Origin: Jejuia sp047345485
GTDB taxonomy: Bacteria; Bacteroidota; Bacteroidia; Flavobacteriales; Flavobacteriaceae
Direction of reading: 5' to 3'
NCBI RefSeq assembly: GCF_047345485.1
Contig: NZ_JBLFEN010000004.1
Span: 372,001 to 436,000, forward strand
DNA length: 64,000 nucleotides
This document shows, piece by piece, positions 9,231 through 18,149 of this stretch. A program made the position numbers and the translations under genes. The notes under the pieces were generated by a model. That model was given only the letters and a program-made list of their open reading frames with translations. It did not search any database and had not been told where the DNA came from. How positions within the stretch are numbered: the stretch's first letter is position 1; each line of letters opens with the position of its first letter.

Positions 9231-9333
9231 CGTCATTGCGAGGACGTAGGACGCGGCAATCTGGTTAATTGTATGTTGGGTTTGACTTTTTGTTGTTTGA
9301 GATTACTTCGGTCATGCTTCCCTCGTAATGACG
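9231..9333 (+). repeat. R2 MITE-like element, full copy
   Basis: A 103-bp non-coding element with 13-bp terminal inverted repeats: cgtcattgcgagg at the left and cctcgtaatgacg at the right (12 of 13 pair). The interior has inward-facing caatct/agatta motifs. The same ends define 44655..44755, and part of the family is nested at 50759-50806. The pattern resembles non-autonomous MITEs; no transposase is present in the window. Confidence 0.8.
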
Positions 9334-9482
9334 TTAAGGAGTTTGTTCTTTGGAGTTTTAATGGAAATTCATCATTTAGATTAACTAATTTTTGTTTTTA
9401 ATTTAACTTGAACTATAGATTTCATTAACATTTTTAAAAGTAGATTTATTATATGTTTGACTTAAACAATCAATATACTTTA

Positions 9483-10301
9483 ATGAAAAAATATTCTTAT
9501 TTATTTATTTTTTTTCCATTTCTAACGTTTCAATCTTATTCACAAACGATTGAAATGAATGGAACCATAATCGATTCAGAAACGAAAAACCCTATTGAGT
9601 TTGTAAACATTGGTATACTAAATAAGAATAAGGGAACAATTTCTAATCTAAATGGTGAGTTTAACTTGAGCGTTTCCAAAGCGTTATTGAATAATAGTCT
9701 AACTATAAGCCATGTTAGCTATTATACTATCAAAATTGCTATCAAGAATTTTAAAGACCAAACAATAAGTCTTGAACCTAAAACAAATAAGCTATCCGAA
9801 GTTATAATTTCAAACAGAAAGAAAAGAAATAGGAAAATCGGAGTTAAAAGTTACAACCCATTATTATGGCTTGGTGCAATTTCTGAAGATATAGACATTA
9901 TCGAAAATGCTCAAAGGATAAATATTCCCGATACATCTGTAAAAGTAAAATATATAAATATCTACTTACGTAGCGGTTTCAAATCTGACAGCAGTTTTAT
10001 TAGAATAAACTTTTATAAAAATGTAGATAATAAACCTGATGAAAAGATAGTCTTTGAAAATATCGTTCAGAAAAAAAAGATTGAACCAGGTTGGTTACAA
10101 ATTGACTTGACAAAACAAAATATTTACTTAGAAGAAGATTTTTTTATTGGAGTAGAATTTATACCAGATTTTAAAAACAAACTTGAGGTATATATTGGAG
10201 CAATATTGACCAAGGGGAAAGGCTACTCTAGAAGGAATAGTCAAGGAGAATGGAATAAACTACAAGGAGCATCTACAATAAATGTAGAAATTGAATATTA
10301 A
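9483..10301 (+). CDS. Secreted protein with carboxypeptidase-regulatory-like (CarboxypepD_reg) domain
   Basis: 272 aa from the ATG at 9483. An upstream in-frame ATG at 9453 would put ten polar residues before a normal signal peptide (MKKYSYLFIFFPFLTFQSYSQ), so 9483 is preferred. Mature residues about 25-105 match the CarboxypepD_reg-like beta-sandwich found at the N-terminus of TonB-dependent receptors (MNGTIIDSETKNPIEFVNIGI ... GTISNLNGEF). The remaining ~160 residues are a predicted beta-rich domain that I do not recognise. There is no TonB plug or barrel, so this is a stand-alone family member, probably periplasmic or surface-associated; function unknown. Confidence 0.75.
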   Translation: MKKYSYLFIFFPFLTFQSYSQTIEMNGTIIDSETKNPIEFVNIGILNKNKGTISNLNGEFNLSVSKALLNNSLTISHVSYYTIKIAIKNFKDQTISLEPKTNKLSEVIISNRKKRNRKIGVKSYNPLLWLGAISEDIDIIENAQRINIPDTSVKVKYINIYLRSGFKSDSSFIRINFYKNVDNKPDEKIVFENIVQKKKIEPGWLQIDLTKQNIYLEEDFFIGVEFIPDFKNKLEVYIGAILTKGKGYSRRNSQGEWNKLQGASTINVEIEY

Positions 10302-10438
10302 AAAGTCTACGCATAATAATGGCTATAAATGCACGCACTCTAAAACTCATTCAAAATTTTCAGCCTAATGTGTATTTGTAAAGTTTAGTTATAACTCACA
10401 CATTTACTCATATACATAACCAACACGCATAACAAACA

Positions 10439-10465
10439 ACTCCCAAATCACTTTGGGAGTTTTTG
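10439..10465. terminator. Bidirectional intrinsic terminator
   Basis: actcccaaa - tcac - tttgggagt, a 9-bp stem with 4-nt loop, followed by ttttt rightward and flanked by A-rich sequence on the other side. It lies between converging genes ending at 10301 and 10474. Confidence 0.75.
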
Positions 10466-10473
10466 TTTTATTT

Positions 10474-11661
10474 CTAAATCCCCGCCAACGCGCTAGAAGA
10501 AGAATTTATAATCTGTTTTACCTGTATTTTTAAATCTTCACCTGTATCAAATATCATTTGTTCTTCGGTGGGGAATGGTACCGCACGAAGCTCTAAAAAC
10601 GGTATTAAACTAGATTCTAATGCTCTTCGATCACCTCGTGATGTGGCGTAAATATGTTCGAATATAAATTCGCTACTTATCGGAAAGGCATCAACTAATT
10701 GGTTGTTGCTTAAGTTATAATATTCCACATTTCCTGTAATTTGTGAGGCTTTAAATTGTGTGAATTCATAATACTCGCAACGTACGGTTTTCATACGGTC
10801 TATCTTTATGGTATTACCCAAGCTGTCTTTTACAACCTTTCCATCCTGTATTAAATCTTCTTGCCCATCAACAATCTGCTTTTCTTTAATAATTTGGCGT
10901 TCTTTTATTTGTTCTGGCGAAATGTCGATATTTCTCAGGTTTACTTTCATGTTATAGTCGTATGTCAACTTTTCTTCAGGAATACTGTGAAATTGTAACC
11001 AAAAATTAGTTAAACCATAGCTGCTAAAGTTTAGTAAATCGTTTTCTAAACGTGCTGGAATAATTTTTCCAGAATCGTTAATCATATCAACAAGTACAAA
11101 ATCTGTCCCTTTTTGGTGTGCTATGTTCATTAACTCCCGCGTGTCTTTATAGTTGGGGTTAATCTCGTCTATCTCTCGCAGTTTATCATAAGCAGCTCTA
11201 ATATCAAACTTATTTTTAGAGTTTAATAGTGCTTGTGCGTTGTTGTATAATTGTAAAGACGCACTGTTTCTGTAGGTAATAATATCGCTACTATAATCAT
11301 TAAAATTAAAGCGTATTGCGTTACCATTAACGTAAAGTGGCAATAAGGGTTTAATAATTTCTTGTCGGTTATCTAAACTAGAGTAAGCGTCAAAAATACG
11401 TAGATAGCTCTCTGGGTTATTGTCCTTCTTTAAAAAACTAATATTTTCTAAATCGCGAGCATTCGCCTTAGCGTAGGCTTCTTCTAAAAGCATGATAATA
11501 TTTGCTTTTCCTCTTCGGTCTTTATTTATTTTGAGTTTGCCTATGGCATCATTTATGGCGCGGTCGTAGTTGCCATAGCTAATGGTTTTTTCCATTTGTC
11601 GTCTCGTACTGCAAGATAACAGAGTACCAAATACTAATACTGAAAGTAATAATTTTTTCAT
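10474..11661 (-). CDS. Conserved lipoprotein, TPR-like N-terminal region
   Basis: 395 aa. Lipoprotein signal with lipobox LLSC, so Cys17 is the predicted acylation site. Residues about 20-180 are helical and TPR-like (ISYGNYDRAINDAIGKL ... ANIIMLLEEAYAKAN); the rest is mixed, with beta-rich segments. I cannot assign a function. Similar proteins are, to my knowledge, conserved hypotheticals in Flavobacteriaceae. It stands alone, head-to-head with glyA across a 444-bp gap, and shares a terminator with the 9483 gene. Location is most likely the outer membrane facing the periplasm. Confidence 0.72.
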   Translation of the reverse strand: MKKLLLSVLVFGTLLSCSTRRQMEKTISYGNYDRAINDAIGKLKINKDRRGKANIIMLLEEAYAKANARDLENISFLKKDNNPESYLRIFDAYSSLDNRQEIIKPLLPLYVNGNAIRFNFNDYSSDIITYRNSASLQLYNNAQALLNSKNKFDIRAAYDKLREIDEINPNYKDTRELMNIAHQKGTDFVLVDMINDSGKIIPARLENDLLNFSSYGLTNFWLQFHSIPEEKLTYDYNMKVNLRNIDISPEQIKERQIIKEKQIVDGQEDLIQDGKVVKDSLGNTIKIDRMKTVRCEYYEFTQFKASQITGNVEYYNLSNNQLVDAFPISSEFIFEHIYATSRGDRRALESSLIPFLELRAVPFPTEEQMIFDTGEDLKIQVKQIINSSSSALAGI

Positions 11662-12105
11662 AGGTTAAAATGTTTTGGTTATTGGTTGTACTTTTCAATA
11701 GTTGTGCCAAAATATTGATTAATACTATGAAATGCTAACTAATTGGGTTAAAATACATTAATTTACTATTTATTGAAGGTTTATTCTTTCTTATTTTGAT
11801 TGTCTTTTATGCTTTGTAGTAATTATTTATAGAAGCACTAACTAAAAATTAAGCACTAGGTTAATACACAAATGCGCATAATCTATCTTTAGTTTTTGCG
11901 TAGTACATCATAATATATATTTTAGAATCTGTTACTCAAACTTAAGTGTTTTTTCCTTTTCTATAGAAAAAGAATAATAAAATATAGGTTTCATTAGTAG
12001 GTTAATAAATCGGTGTATAACTTGCTTAGTTAATAGATGTATTTTGATGTTTTTAAGTGTTCTATTTGTTATTTTTGCACAATTATTTAACGACAATTTA
12101 ATTTT
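11662..12105 (+). other. 444-bp divergent gap between lipoprotein and glyA
   Basis: AT-rich; contains the glyA promoter (listed separately) and presumably that of the leftward lipoprotein. An antisense 75-codon open frame at 11932..12159 overlaps the glyA start and has no family resemblance. Nothing else is recognisable. Confidence 0.5.
12044..12077 (+). promoter_or_regulatory. glyA promoter (-33 TTG, -7 TATTTTTG)
   Basis: TTG at 12044-12046 and tatttttg at 12070-12077, separated by 23 nt, fit the flavobacterial consensus TTG-N17-23-TAnnTTTG exactly. The start codon is 28 nt downstream. Confidence 0.7.
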
Positions 12106-13377
12106 ATGCAACGCGACGAACAAATTTTTGAATTGATTCAAGCAGAAAAAGAGCGCCAATTACATGGTATAGAACTGATAGCATCAGAAAATTTTGTAAG
12201 CGACCAAGTGATGGAAGCAGGGGGTTCTGTACTAACCAACAAATATGCCGAAGGCTATCCCGGAAAGCGTTATTATGGTGGTTGTGAAGTGGTAGATGAA
12301 GTAGAAACCATAGCTATAGAACGCGCAAAAACACTCTTTAATGCAGAATATGTTAACGTACAGCCACACTCTGGAAGTCAAGCCAATACTGCAGTGTACC
12401 ATGCTTGTATAAAACCAGGTGATACTATTTTAGGTTTCGATTTGTCTCACGGTGGGCATTTAACACATGGCTCTCCAGTTAACTTTTCTGGGCGCTTGTA
12501 CAACCCTGTATTTTACGGTGTTGAAAAAGAAACAGGCGTTTTAAATTATGATAAAATTCAAGAGATTGCTACTAAAGCGCAACCTAAGCTTATTATTGCT
12601 GGGGCGTCTGCATATTCAAGAGATATAGATTTTAAGCGTTTTAGAGTTATTGCAGATAGTGTTGGTGCCATTTTACTAGCCGATATTTCGCATCCATCAG
12701 GATTAATTGCTAAAGGTATTTTAAACGATCCCTTACCACATTGTCATGTTGTAACAACCACCACACATAAAACCTTAAGAGGTCCAAGAGGTGGTATGAT
12801 TATGATGGGTAAAGATTTTGAAAACCCATTTGGTATCACATTAAAAAGTGGGAAACTTAGAAAAATGTCGTCTTTGTTAGATTCTGCTGTTTTTCCAGGA
12901 AACCAAGGTGGCCCGTTAGAGCATATTATAGCAGCAAAAGCAATTGCGTTTGGCGAAGCTTTAACTGACGATTTTTTACAATACCAATTGCAAGTCAAAA
13001 AGAACGCATCAGCTATGGCCGATGCTTTAATAGCTAAAGATTATCATATTATTTCTGGTGGAACAGATAACCACATGATGCTTATCGATCTTAGAAATAA
13101 AGACGTTTCTGGTAAAGATGCAGAACAAGCCTTAGTAAAAGCAGATATTACCGCCAATAAAAACATGGTACCGTTTGATGATAAATCGCCATTTGTAACC
13201 TCAGGAATTCGTTTAGGTACAGCTGCCATTACCACACGAGGTTGTAAGGAAGACGATATGCGAGCTATAGTAGAGCTTATCGATGAAGTTATCACTAACT
13301 ACGATAACGAAGCGGTGTTACGTGCCGTAAAAGCTAGAGTAAATGGAATGATGAAAGATAGACCTTTATTTGTGTAA
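12106..13377 (+). CDS. glyA: Serine hydroxymethyltransferase
   Basis: 423 aa, full length for the family. A PLP-dependent cytosolic enzyme that interconverts serine + tetrahydrofolate with glycine + 5,10-methylene-tetrahydrofolate. The PLP-lysine motif VVTTTTHKTLRGPRGG is present with Lys222, together with the N-terminal IELIASENFVS and the NKYAEGYPGKRYYGG and PHSGSQANTAVY segments. It has its own strong promoter and is followed by an intrinsic terminator, so is probably monocistronic. It links functionally to folP at 62 kb (folate supply), although they are far apart. Confidence 0.97.
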   Translation: MQRDEQIFELIQAEKERQLHGIELIASENFVSDQVMEAGGSVLTNKYAEGYPGKRYYGGCEVVDEVETIAIERAKTLFNAEYVNVQPHSGSQANTAVYHACIKPGDTILGFDLSHGGHLTHGSPVNFSGRLYNPVFYGVEKETGVLNYDKIQEIATKAQPKLIIAGASAYSRDIDFKRFRVIADSVGAILLADISHPSGLIAKGILNDPLPHCHVVTTTTHKTLRGPRGGMIMMGKDFENPFGITLKSGKLRKMSSLLDSAVFPGNQGGPLEHIIAAKAIAFGEALTDDFLQYQLQVKKNASAMADALIAKDYHIISGGTDNHMMLIDLRNKDVSGKDAEQALVKADITANKNMVPFDDKSPFVTSGIRLGTAAITTRGCKEDDMRAIVELIDEVITNYDNEAVLRAVKARVNGMMKDRPLFV

Positions 13378-13402
13378 CCCACATAAATTGAGATAATTAT
13401 AT

Positions 13403-13433
13403 AAAAAAATCCTGCCTTGTGTGGGATTTTTTT
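13403..13433 (+). terminator. glyA intrinsic terminator
   Basis: aaaaaaatcc (13403-13412), loop of 11 nt, ggattttttt (13424-13433): a 10-bp stem running into a T tract, 26 bp after the glyA stop. Confidence 0.7.
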
Positions 13434-13436
13434 ATG

Positions 13437-13516
13437 GCGTTACCCTGTCGGGTCAGGCTTTCGGCAGTCGCTCCTCCTACGTCGGGAGCTTCAACAAATG
13501 CCTCAATCCTTAACGC
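13437..13516 (-). repeat. Dispersed repeat R1, copy 2 (reverse orientation)
   Basis: Reads on the minus strand as gcgttaaggattgaggc ... ctacgtagga-type core ... gggtaacgcc, matching R1 at 1472 and 58104 but more diverged, especially around the middle. It starts immediately after the glyA terminator. The gap 13378..13785 contains only the terminator, this repeat and the 34-bp palindrome. Confidence 0.75.
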
Positions 13517-13574
13517 ACTTATCCGCCAAATTTTTTTATTCAAGGCATAAGTCATGTCTGCAATTATTATTTAT

Positions 13575-13608
13575 AAGACCTCACAGGTTTCGAAACCTGT
13601 GAGGTCTT
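13575..13608. repeat. 34-bp perfect palindrome
   Basis: The left arm aagacctcacaggtttc is followed directly by its exact reverse complement with no loop. There is no T tract, so it is not a normal terminator. Similar gacctcacaggttt palindromes are, as I recall, scattered between genes of many Bacteroidota. Confidence 0.85.
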
Positions 13609-13785
13609 CACGTTACATGGTATTTTATATTCATTCAACTCTACTAAGTCAATCTTCTAAGGCATCATTGTTATCACTCCTGTAAATATTTAGTTAGAAC
13701 TGTTTCTATCATAACGAGATAAATTTTAAGAATTCTTTTAGGGATTCAAAGTTTCATAAACCCTATATTTAGCTTCAAAAACAAC

Positions 13786-14346
13786 ATGCGATTACTTACA
13801 CTCGGTTTATTATTTGTATTAAGTTTAAATGCAACACTTATGGCGCAAGACACCAAGAAATTACCGTATTACGAAATTCCTGAAGCTGCAGAAACCTACA
13901 CAGCAGGAACTTCTATATCGAGAATGATTGATGGATTAGGGTTTCGTTATTATTGGGCCACAGAAGGTTTACGACCTGAAGATTTAGCATATAAACCAAG
14001 TGCGTCTAGTAGAACGTCTGGTGATACTATAGAGCATTTATTTGGCTTATCTAATTTTATACTTAGTACTGTAATAAAAGATTATAAACCTGTAGACGGC
14101 ACAGAAATGACTTTTGAGCAAAAGCGTAAACAAACATTATTGAACTACAAAAAAGCATCAGATATTTTAAGAGCTACGGATGATATTTTGGAAATAAACC
14201 ACAATAAGTTTCCATTTTGGAATGTTATAAATGGTCCAATTGCAGATGCTTTGTGGCATTGTGGGCAGGTTGTAATGTTACGTCGTGCCTCTGGAAACCC
14301 ATTTAACTCAAAAGTAAGTGTGTTTTCAGGAACGTTGCGAGAGTAA
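13786..14346 (+). CDS. Secreted DinB-like four-helix protein
   Basis: 186 aa. Signal peptide about 1-20 (ends TLMAQ), then a DinB-superfamily four-helix bundle. Candidate metal-binding histidines lie in DTIEHLFGL (His84) and DALWHCGQVVMLRRASGNP near the C-terminus, the usual positions in DinB-like proteins, where a His triad binds divalent metal. Most DinB proteins are cytosolic thiol-dependent transferases; a signal peptide is less usual and suggests a periplasmic role. Substrate unknown. The stop directly abuts the stop of the convergent gene at 14347. Confidence 0.75.
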   Translation: MRLLTLGLLFVLSLNATLMAQDTKKLPYYEIPEAAETYTAGTSISRMIDGLGFRYYWATEGLRPEDLAYKPSASSRTSGDTIEHLFGLSNFILSTVIKDYKPVDGTEMTFEQKRKQTLLNYKKASDILRATDDILEINHNKFPFWNVINGPIADALWHCGQVVMLRRASGNPFNSKVSVFSGTLRE

Positions 14347-15525
14347 CTATAAGTAGCTTAACCACCACTTATCCTTATTATTAGCTTTATATATCATGTA
14401 TTTTTTACTCGGAACATAGAGTAGGGCAATTACTAAAAGCCAAACCGTATATACAGTGAATAAAGAATATCCATAGTCTGATAGTTTAGCATTCATAAAC
14501 ACATCTTTAGTTAAAATCATATGTTCCCAATTACCACCAAATAGTATAATACCAACTATAGCTAAAACATGTATTAATAAAATATGTAAGAAATAATAGA
14601 ATAAAGGTACGCGTCCAAAGACTAATAGAAAGTCTGTTACTTTATTTTTTATATTTTCAATAGCATATAAAAATAGAAGCGCTGGCCCCATGGTAATCAA
14701 TATATAGCTTAAAGATGGCGGATATTTGGTGACTTTAAAAAATGATAATACGGTTTTAGTTGCGGTGTCTTGCGTTGTCCACGGTACTAAATCCCCATAA
14801 ATATTGATACCTCTTACTACAAAAAATAGTATTATAGATGTAATACCTATAGACAGTAAATACGTTTTTCTTTTTTCTAAACTAAAATCCTTACTATAAA
14901 GTTTGCCAAAACAATATCCAAGAGTAATGAGTCCAAACCAAGGAATAATTGGGTATGCAAATGCTACCATCTTGTCATCTAGCAAGATAAACTGTTGTTG
15001 ATGCAATATATACCAAATTATAGATGTAAAGCTGCTACCTTCAACAGTGATGCCGTCTAGTAGATTATGACCAGCAACTAAAGCTATACCTATTATTAAT
15101 AGTGCTTTAATTGGTATATAAATTGCAAATGAAAGTAGTATCATACACAAGCCAATAGCCCAAATAACTTGCAGAATTATAAAACTATAAGTAATGTCAA
15201 ACTTCCAAAGGAAATTATTAACAACGATAGCTAGAAATATTAACCAAAACCCTCTAGTTACTAAAAATTTAAATACCTGAGCCTTAGTTTTTTTAGCACC
15301 ATATAAATATGCAGATGTGCCTGCTAAAAAAATAAAAATTGGCGCACAATAATGAGTTATAAATCTTGTAAAAAACACAAAGGGTGTTGTAGTTTCTAAA
15401 TCTGTTGGGTTTGAGAAAAATGCACCATAATGAAAATAGTCCCTAGTATGGTCTAAAGCCATTAATACCATGACTAAGCCACGTAAAATATCGATAGATT
15501 CAATACGACTAGATTTTATTTTCAT
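14347..15525 (-). CDS. HGSNAT-like (DUF1624) membrane acyltransferase
   Basis: 392 aa integral membrane protein with about ten hydrophobic helices. The N-terminus RIESIDILRGLVMVLMALDHTRDYF is the signature of the heparan-alpha-glucosaminide N-acetyltransferase catalytic domain family (formerly DUF1624), with Asp25-His26 in the first helix end. Family members are thought to move acetyl groups from cytosolic acetyl-CoA to sugars across the membrane. The acceptor here is unknown, and bacterial members are mostly uncharacterised. It stands alone on the minus strand. Convergent, with no gap, to the DinB-like gene. Confidence 0.82.
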   Translation of the reverse strand: MKIKSSRIESIDILRGLVMVLMALDHTRDYFHYGAFFSNPTDLETTTPFVFFTRFITHYCAPIFIFLAGTSAYLYGAKKTKAQVFKFLVTRGFWLIFLAIVVNNFLWKFDITYSFIILQVIWAIGLCMILLSFAIYIPIKALLIIGIALVAGHNLLDGITVEGSSFTSIIWYILHQQQFILLDDKMVAFAYPIIPWFGLITLGYCFGKLYSKDFSLEKRKTYLLSIGITSIILFFVVRGINIYGDLVPWTTQDTATKTVLSFFKVTKYPPSLSYILITMGPALLFLYAIENIKNKVTDFLLVFGRVPLFYYFLHILLIHVLAIVGIILFGGNWEHMILTKDVFMNAKLSDYGYSLFTVYTVWLLVIALLYVPSKKYMIYKANNKDKWWLSYL

Positions 15526-15665
15526 AATTAAGATGAGATTTCAAAAAACAATTAATATGCTAAAACTATATAAAGCTTTAACATTCAACAAATTTATAGT
15601 GCTTTTTACATGTTTTTAGTTCCTAAGATAAATAAGAATTGTAATTTTATAAAAAAATTTAAATT

Positions 15666-16625
15666 ATGAAAACAAAATTACTTTCACTCTTTTTACTAAC
15701 TATTTTTTTGGGATTTTCTCAAACAGATATCGAGCAATTTCATAGTGTGGATGGATCTCAATTTACAGTAATGTCTGGAACTATAGATCAATCTGCTATG
15801 GGAGCTAATGTATCTTGGGATTTTACGAATCTAGTTCCTACCACTCAGGTATTTACTGATACATACACAATAAATGGTACTACATCTACTATTGAAACCT
15901 TTGAGGGTGGTACTTTACAAAGCACCATAAATTTGGCAACTAGTAGTATGGGAGAACTTTCTACAACTGGGTTTTTTGCGCAAGATATAACAGCTACATA
16001 CACTGATAGTGCTATCATTGGTACGTTTCCATTGGCTTTTGGCTATTCAAATACTGATGGATTAGAAGGTAACTTTACGAGTGATGCTGCTAATGGTTCT
16101 ATTCTTAGTTCAAGCACAATTAATGTAGATGTGGATGCGTGGGGTAATTTAAAAGTAGGCAATTTTGATGGCGAGGTCACCAGACTGCGAATTATCCAAA
16201 ATCTAGATTTTAATGCTTTTTTTAATTTCCCAGGAACAGTAACGACTTACAATTATTATGATGCAAATACTAATGATTTGGTATTTAGATTTAACAGAGT
16301 ACAGGTAGATCCACCAATTGGCGATAGTATTGATCAAATTGTATTAGAAAGTTTATCTTCCACTGTATTATCAAATGAAGATAAATTAATCGCAAATTTA
16401 GAAATTAATATTATTAGTAATCCTGTTAAGCACCTATTAGAGTTTAAGGCAGAAAGCAGTATTATTATAGAAGGAATTAGCGTTTTTGATATAACAGGTA
16501 GAGCTGTATTAAACTTTGAAAATCCAAATAAGCAGATAGATGTCACAACATTAAAATCTGGTATTTATGTTACTGTAATAGAAACTAATAAAGGCAATGT
16601 ATCTAAGAAGTTTTTAAAATTATAA
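15666..16625 (+). CDS. Secreted protein with T9SS type A sorting domain
   Basis: 319 aa. Signal peptide 1-19 (ends LGFSQ). Residues about 20-235 are a predicted beta-rich extracellular domain of no family I recognise (starts TDIEQFHSVDGSQFTVMSG). Residues about 245-319 are a type A sorting domain (NIISNPVKHLLEF ... ISVFDITGRAVL ... SGIYVTVIETNKG ... KKFLKL), so the protein is predicted to cross the outer membrane by T9SS and be surface-attached or released. The ATG follows 140 bp of AT-rich DNA after the divergent acyltransferase. It shares a terminator with lysA. Confidence 0.8.
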   Translation: MKTKLLSLFLLTIFLGFSQTDIEQFHSVDGSQFTVMSGTIDQSAMGANVSWDFTNLVPTTQVFTDTYTINGTTSTIETFEGGTLQSTINLATSSMGELSTTGFFAQDITATYTDSAIIGTFPLAFGYSNTDGLEGNFTSDAANGSILSSSTINVDVDAWGNLKVGNFDGEVTRLRIIQNLDFNAFFNFPGTVTTYNYYDANTNDLVFRFNRVQVDPPIGDSIDQIVLESLSSTVLSNEDKLIANLEINIISNPVKHLLEFKAESSIIIEGISVFDITGRAVLNFENPNKQIDVTTLKSGIYVTVIETNKGNVSKKFLKL

Positions 16626-16666
16626 AAATTTTAAAATACAATGTACTCACAGTTAAAATGTTTTAT

Positions 16667-16701
16667 AAAAAAAGTGTTACTTAATGCGTAACACTTTTTT
16701 T
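16667..16701. terminator. Bidirectional intrinsic terminator between T9SS protein and lysA
   Basis: aaaaaaagtgttac (16667-16680), 7-nt loop, gtaacacttttttt (16688-16701): a perfect 14-bp stem with A tract on one side and T tract on the other, serving both converging genes. Confidence 0.85.
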
Positions 16702-16706
16702 TGCTT

Positions 16707-17942
16707 TTAATGCGTTGAAATTTTCTCTTTTTTAGAAGAAAAATTTACTTCAACTTGGTTATGCATTATATCTTCAAAGCTTTCTCGCTTTCTAATTAAA
16801 TGTGCTTTATTTTCATACCATAATACTTCGGCAGGTCTATATCTAGAGTTGTAATTACTTGCCATAGAAAAACAATAAGCTCCTGCATTTTTAAAACGCA
16901 AAATATCACCTTCGTTAATTTCATTAATACGTCTATTATTACCAAATGTATCAGTTTCACAAATATAACCTACAACAGAGTAGAAGCGTTCGCGACCATT
17001 AGGATTAGAAATATTATCTATATCATGATGAGAGCCATAAAACATCGGTCTTATTAAATGATTAAAACCAGAATCTACCTGAGCAAAAACTGTAGAAGTC
17101 GTTTGTTTTACAGCGTTTACTTTAGTTAAAAAATGCCCAGACTCACTTACTAAAAACTTACCAGGCTCAAAAGCTAAGGTTAAATCTTTACCATACTCCT
17201 TACAAAATGCATTAAATTTAGAAGCTAGTTTTTTCCCTAATTCTTCAATATTAGTTTCAATATCACCTAATTTGTATGGCACTTTAAATCCAGACCCAAA
17301 ATCTATAAACTCTAAGTTTTTAAAGTTTTTTGCAGTGTCAAATAAAATTTCACTAGCATATAGAAATACATCAATATCTAAAATATCACTTCCAGTATGC
17401 ATATGAATACCATTAATATTCATTTTGGTATTTTCTACAATACGTAATAAATGTGGTATTTGATGAATAGAAATACCAAATTTAGAATCTATATGCCCTA
17501 CAGAAATATTGGCATTTCCTCCCGCCATAACATGCGGGTTTATTCTAATACAAACAGGTATATTAGGATGCTTTGTACCAAATTGTTCTAAAATAGATAA
17601 GTTATCAATATTTATTTTAACACCTAGTTTTGCGGCTTTTTCTATTTCATCAAGCGCTACGCCATTAGGAGTGTATATAATTTGTTCTGGCTTAAAACCT
17701 GCGGCTAATCCTAATTGCACTTCTTGTATAGAAACTGTATCTATACCAGCGCCTAATTTTTTAAATAACTTTAATATCGATAGGTTTGATAATGCCTTAA
17801 CAGCATAATTCAGCTTTAATTTTTTAACAGATTTAAAAGCAGATGTTAATCTATTATACTGTGATTCAATTTTTTCGCCATCATAAACGTATAAGGGACT
17901 TCCAAATTCGTTAGCAATCTTTAATAATTGGGTGTTTTCCAT
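16707..17942 (-). CDS. lysA: Diaminopimelate decarboxylase
   Basis: 411 aa from the ATG at 17942. PLP enzyme for the last step of lysine synthesis, meso-diaminopimelate to L-lysine + CO2. It has the alanine-racemase-like barrel with PLP lysine in NYAVKALSN (Lys49), HMHTGSDI, the glycine-rich DFGSGFKVPYK, EPGKFLVSESG and the C-terminal GAYCFSMASNYN. Another in-frame ATG at 17966 is rejected because it directly follows a perfect -7 box (caaagata on the plus strand, 17964-17971), so it would lie at or before the RNA start. From 17942 the protein begins MENTQLLKIANEFGSPLYVYD, the normal family start. Confidence 0.95.
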   Translation of the reverse strand: MENTQLLKIANEFGSPLYVYDGEKIESQYNRLTSAFKSVKKLKLNYAVKALSNLSILKLFKKLGAGIDTVSIQEVQLGLAAGFKPEQIIYTPNGVALDEIEKAAKLGVKINIDNLSILEQFGTKHPNIPVCIRINPHVMAGGNANISVGHIDSKFGISIHQIPHLLRIVENTKMNINGIHMHTGSDILDIDVFLYASEILFDTAKNFKNLEFIDFGSGFKVPYKLGDIETNIEELGKKLASKFNAFCKEYGKDLTLAFEPGKFLVSESGHFLTKVNAVKQTTSTVFAQVDSGFNHLIRPMFYGSHHDIDNISNPNGRERFYSVVGYICETDTFGNNRRINEINEGDILRFKNAGAYCFSMASNYNSRYRPAEVLWYENKAHLIRKRESFEDIMHNQVEVNFSSKKEKISTH

Positions 17943-17963
17943 CAGTTTTAAAATAATTTCATG

Positions 17964-17992
17964 CAAAGATATTTCTTTAGTCTTAAAAACAA
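17964..17992 (-). promoter_or_regulatory. lysA promoter
   Basis: On the minus strand: TTG (17992-17990), 18 nt, TATCTTTG (17971-17964). It matches the Bacteroidota consensus perfectly and sets the lysA start at 17942 rather than 17966. Confidence 0.8.
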
Positions 17993-18115
17993 ATTAATAA
18001 TCATAAATTATTACAAATTAAACATTTTGTTAATTATATAACAAAAAATCAATTTTTATGTTTTCCAAAATTATCAATACTACGTTAAATATTAGATTTA
18101 TTACAAGTGATTAAT

Positions 18116-18123
18116 TATTTTTG
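18116..18123 (+). promoter_or_regulatory. sucC promoter -7 box
   Basis: tatttttg, a perfect TAnnTTTG, lies 27 bp before the sucC ATG. No good -33 TTG is visible at the usual spacing. Confidence 0.55.
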
Positions 18124-18149
18124 CTTCACTTTAAATGTAAAAGTTAACT

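Noticed and set aside
9129..9401. 90-codon open frame on the plus strand
   Set aside because: It runs entirely through tandem R2 repeat copies; its repeated LRLLRS-type residues are a product of the DNA repeats, and it matches no family.
11932..12159. 75-codon frame antisense to the glyA start
   Set aside because: It covers the glyA promoter and first codons, is AT-rich and resembles nothing.
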